This document shows positions 32,796 to 35,547 of a stretch of 35,547 bases of DNA, piece by piece (within the stretch, counting starts at the first letter, position 1; the number at the start of each line of letters is the position of its first letter). The notes under the pieces were generated by a model that worked only from the letters and a program-made list of their open reading frames with translations, was not told the origin of the DNA and made no database searches. A program made the position numbers and the translations under genes. Source of the DNA: an uncultured Bacteroidales bacterium (GTDB lineage Bacteria > Bacteroidota > Bacteroidia > Bacteroidales > UBA932); the NCBI GenBank assembly GCA_946185745.1, contig CAMHKQ010000022.1, positions 1-35,547 of the forward strand, given 5' to 3'.

Positions 32796-34643
32796 ATGAA
32801 AAAGCTTGGTTTCGCATTGGCTGTCCTGCTCCTTTTTTCCTGTTCCGGCAAGGAGGAGCCGGGCCTCAAACTGATGGCTCCCGTGAAGTTTTCGGAGGTT
32901 TCGATCGACGACTCCTTCTGGTCCGTCCGCCTGGATAAACATAAACACAACACGGTCGCCGTCTGCATCGACCAGATCGAAAACCGGACGGGGCGCATCC
33001 GGAATTTCGAGAATGCGGCAAAGGGCGAAGGGGAGCATTCGGGCATCTTCTTCGACGATTCCGACGTGTACAAGGCTCTGGAAGGCATGGCCTATTCGCT
33101 TCAGTTGTACCCTGACCCAGAGCTTGAAGCCAAGTGCGACGAGTGGATAGACAAGATTGCCGCCGCACAGCAGCCCGACGGCTATATCAACACCTACTAC
33201 ACCCTTACCGGGCTGGACAGGCGCTGGACCGACATGGACAGGCATGAGATGTACTGCGCCGGCCACATGACCGAGGCCGCCGTCGCGTACTATCTGGCCA
33301 CCGGCAAGCGCAAGCTGCTGGACGTCAGCATCCGCATGGCGGATCACATGATGTCCGTCTTCGGCCCCGAAGGCCGTCACTGGGTGCCCGGGCACGAGGA
33401 AATCGAACTGGCGCTGGTAAAGCTTTATGAAGTCACCGGCGAAAAGAAGTACCTGGATTTCGCCGGGTGGCTCCTGGACCAGCGCGGCCACGGCTACGGC
33501 TCATATGGGGATGAACGCGCATGGCGTCCCGTCTATTACCAGGATGAAGTGCCTGTAAGGGAGCTTTCCCGCATCACGGGGCATGCGGTCAGGGCTATGT
33601 ATCTTTATTGCGGGATGGCCGATGTGGCCGCCTATACCGGAGATGCTGAGCTCATCGCCGCGCTGGACCGCCTGTGGGACCACGTGGTCAACCGCAACAT
33701 GTACATCACCGGAGGCATAGGCCAGTCGGCGCGGAATGAAGGCATTACCGAAGATTACGACCTTCCCAACCTTACGGCCTATTGCGAGACCTGCGCCTCC
33801 GTCGGCATGGTTTACTGGAACTGGCGGATGCTGCAGTTCACCGGTGACGGCAAATATGCCGATGTGATGGAGCGCTCCCTCTACAACGGCGCCCTTGCGG
33901 GAATCAGCCTTGAAGGTGACAAGTTCTTCTATGTGAATCCGCTGGAATCCACAGGCGGCCACCACCGTAAGGAATGGTACGGCTGCGCCTGCTGTCCGAG
34001 CCAGATCTGCCGCTTCCTGCCTTCCATCGGCAATTATATCTATTGCACCTCCGGCGATGCCCTCTGGGTTAACCTCTATATGGGCAACGAGGCCGACGTC
34101 ACGCTTGCCGGCAAGCCCGTGAAAATCATCCAGGCCACCCGGTATCCATGGGACGGCGCGGTGACCGTCGAATTGCAGATGAGTAAGCCCGTGAAGGGGG
34201 AGCTCCGCTTCCGCATTCCGTCCTGGTGCAGGAATTATACATTGGCCGTCAACGGGCAGGCGTTTGCCGCTCCGGTAGAAAAGGGCTATGCCGTGCTCTC
34301 CCGCAGATGGAAAGACGGCGACAGCGTCGAGCTGGTCTTCGACATGCCGGTGGAAATGGTCGCAGCCGACCCCCGGGTGAAGGAAGATGAAGGTAAACGC
34401 GCCGTGCAGCGCGGCCCGCTGGTGTACTGCCTCGAAGAGGCCGACAATCCCGATGGTTTCGATGCGCTTACTCTCCCGGAGAATGCCGGGTTTGAGTTCG
34501 AATACAAGCCGGATAAACTCTCCGGCATAGTGGAAATCACTTCCCCGGGCCTTACTTTCATCCCGTATTATGCCTGGGACAACCGCAGCCCAGGAAAGAT
34601 GAAAGTCTGGGTTCCTTTAACGCAAAACACAATTAACCAATAA
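32796..34643 (+). CDS. GH127-family beta-L-arabinofuranosidase lipoprotein
   Basis: This 615-residue lipoprotein (lipobox LLLFSC) of glycoside hydrolase family 127 (formerly DUF1680) removes terminal beta-L-arabinofuranose. Following the Bifidobacterium HypBA1 mechanism, the cysteine nucleophile would be C399 next to C400 (GCACCPSQ), with zinc ligands E331 and C333 (YCETC). The general acid is E315, 16 residues before E331, the same spacing as E322 and E338 in HypBA1. An (alpha/alpha)6 barrel (about 30-400) is followed by beta-sandwich domains. It lies after the SusCD terminator with only a weak promoter-like sequence (TTATTTTTTG), and its stop is 6 bases from the next ATG. The family is firm; GH127 has a few other specificities. 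Confidence 0.92.
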   Translation: MKKLGFALAVLLLFSCSGKEEPGLKLMAPVKFSEVSIDDSFWSVRLDKHKHNTVAVCIDQIENRTGRIRNFENAAKGEGEHSGIFFDDSDVYKALEGMAYSLQLYPDPELEAKCDEWIDKIAAAQQPDGYINTYYTLTGLDRRWTDMDRHEMYCAGHMTEAAVAYYLATGKRKLLDVSIRMADHMMSVFGPEGRHWVPGHEEIELALVKLYEVTGEKKYLDFAGWLLDQRGHGYGSYGDERAWRPVYYQDEVPVRELSRITGHAVRAMYLYCGMADVAAYTGDAELIAALDRLWDHVVNRNMYITGGIGQSARNEGITEDYDLPNLTAYCETCASVGMVYWNWRMLQFTGDGKYADVMERSLYNGALAGISLEGDKFFYVNPLESTGGHHRKEWYGCACCPSQICRFLPSIGNYIYCTSGDALWVNLYMGNEADVTLAGKPVKIIQATRYPWDGAVTVELQMSKPVKGELRFRIPSWCRNYTLAVNGQAFAAPVEKGYAVLSRRWKDGDSVELVFDMPVEMVAADPRVKEDEGKRAVQRGPLVYCLEEADNPDGFDALTLPENAGFEFEYKPDKLSGIVEITSPGLTFIPYYAWDNRSPGKMKVWVPLTQNTINQ

Positions 34644-34649
34644 ATTATC

Positions 34650-35547
34650 ATGAAAAAATGGTTCACAATAGCTGTGCTGGCGCTGGTGGCGCTGGTCTCC
34701 TGCAGCAAAGGGGGGAATGACCCCCGTCTCGTAATCATCACGTTCGACGGCCTGCGCTGGCAGGAGCTCTTCGGCGGGGCCGACGAGGCTCTCATCAACA
34801 ATCCCCAGTACGCCAAAGACGTAAACGCCCTGAAGGCCAAATACTGGGCTGATACGCCGGAGGCTCGCCGTGAGGCCCTCATGCCCTTTATATGGAGCTA
34901 TGCCCCCCAGCACGGCTACTTGCTTGGCAACCGCACCAAGAACAGCCGGATGCAGGTGGACAACACCATGAACTTCTCCTATCCGGGCTACAGCGAAATG
35001 TTCTGCGGCTGGGCGGACAACGAGCGGGTGAACTCCAACGACCCTGTTCCCAACCCGAACGTGAGCGTGATGGAGGTCGTGAACCAGGATCCCCGCTACA
35101 AGGGCAAGGTGATGATGTACTCCTCCTGGGAGAGCATCCGCTTCGCAGTGAACAACGACCGCGGCGGTTTCCCGGGCAGCAGTGCCCACGAGCCGTCCTA
35201 CACGGACAGCGACGTTGCCCGCATGATGCAGGACATTGACGCCGGCGTTCCCGACGGCGGCTTCGAAGAGAGCGAGCGCCTGGACTGCATCACCTTCGGC
35301 ATGGCCTTCGAAACCCTGAAGAAAGAGCACCCGAAGGTGTTCTACGTGGGCTTCGGCGATACCGACGAGTTCGCCCACGGCGGCCATTACGCCCATTACC
35401 TGGACGCTGCCAACTGGACTGACCTCTACATCCGCCGTATCGTGGAATACTGCGAGTCCGACCCGTTCTACAAGGGCAAGACCACCTATCTGCTGACCTG
35501 CGACCACGGCCGCGGCCACGGCGCCGGTTTCCGGAGCCACGGTGAGA
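34650..35547 (+). CDS. Alkaline-phosphatase-superfamily lipoprotein (3' end outside window)
   Basis: The visible 299 codons encode a lipoprotein (lipobox LVALVSC) of the alkaline phosphatase/sulfatase/phosphodiesterase superfamily. The first metal-binding aspartate is D33 (LVIITFDGLRWQE). NFSYPGYSEMFCG carries the likely nucleophilic Ser/Thr region. GFGDTDEFAHGGHYAHY and TCDHGRGHG supply further metal ligands. The gene runs off the end of the window. It is probably co-transcribed with GH127. It may act on a phosphate or phosphodiester ester, or have another hydrolytic role; a sulfatase role is less likely because no formylglycine CxPxR motif is visible. Confidence 0.85.
   Translation, partial: MKKWFTIAVLALVALVSCSKGGNDPRLVIITFDGLRWQELFGGADEALINNPQYAKDVNALKAKYWADTPEARREALMPFIWSYAPQHGYLLGNRTKNSRMQVDNTMNFSYPGYSEMFCGWADNERVNSNDPVPNPNVSVMEVVNQDPRYKGKVMMYSSWESIRFAVNNDRGGFPGSSAHEPSYTDSDVARMMQDIDAGVPDGGFEESERLDCITFGMAFETLKKEHPKVFYVGFGDTDEFAHGGHYAHYLDAANWTDLYIRRIVEYCESDPFYKGKTTYLLTCDHGRGHGAGFRSHGE

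Overview
The window is protein-rich DNA from a member of the Bacteroidota, most likely a gut-type Bacteroidales; the genus cannot be fixed from the sequence alone. The evidence is a SusC/SusD pair, a Bacteroidales type V fimbrial operon (FimB/Mfa2, fimbrillins, DUF3575, DUF4906), many lipoprotein signals, almost no Shine-Dalgarno sites, and TAnnTTTG (-7) boxes in front of most transcription units. Coding density is high, base composition is GC-rich, and there are no tRNA, rRNA, CRISPR or transposase genes.

Layout. (1) 86-4365, plus strand: an envelope OmpA-domain protein with three zinc ribbons, a large unrecognised secreted protein, and a lysozyme-fold-like protein whose N-terminus is encoded by a palindromic repeat. 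(2) 4340-5652, minus: an AbrB-like regulator coupled to an acyltransferase-3 membrane protein. (3) 5770-6138, plus: a DUF486 membrane protein, followed by an intergenic second copy of the palindromic repeat. (4) 18063-6304, minus: a seven-gene fimbrial operon (DUF3575, Mfa2-like anchor, three fimbrillin-like lipoproteins, a 1579-residue DUF4906 tip protein, and a BspA-type leucine-rich-repeat lipoprotein). (5) 20662-18138, minus: an AraC regulator coupled to a C69 dipeptidase. (6) 20796-25429, plus and divergent from the regulator: L-rhamnose catabolism (kinase, isomerase, permease, aldolase). (7) 25460-27765: lipoamide dehydrogenase and a glycerophosphodiesterase lipoprotein. (8) 27885-35547: a polysaccharide utilisation locus with SusC, SusD, a GH127 beta-L-arabinofuranosidase and a truncated alkaline-phosphatase-superfamily lipoprotein.

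How it fits together. SusCD and GH127 probably capture and trim an arabinofuranose-containing plant glycan. The neighbouring rhamnose operon would consume rhamnose, a co-occurring sugar in pectins, converting it to dihydroxyacetone phosphate and L-lactaldehyde. No lactaldehyde reductase is present in the window.

The most unusual points are: a 36-codon chimeric stump between rhaT and rhaD that starts as a dihydrolipoamide acyltransferase (E2) and ends like a diverged rhaB; a two-hairpin palindromic element with a 51-base (17-codon) period that is intergenic at one locus and in frame inside a gene at another; and zinc ribbons placed in an exported OmpA-type protein.
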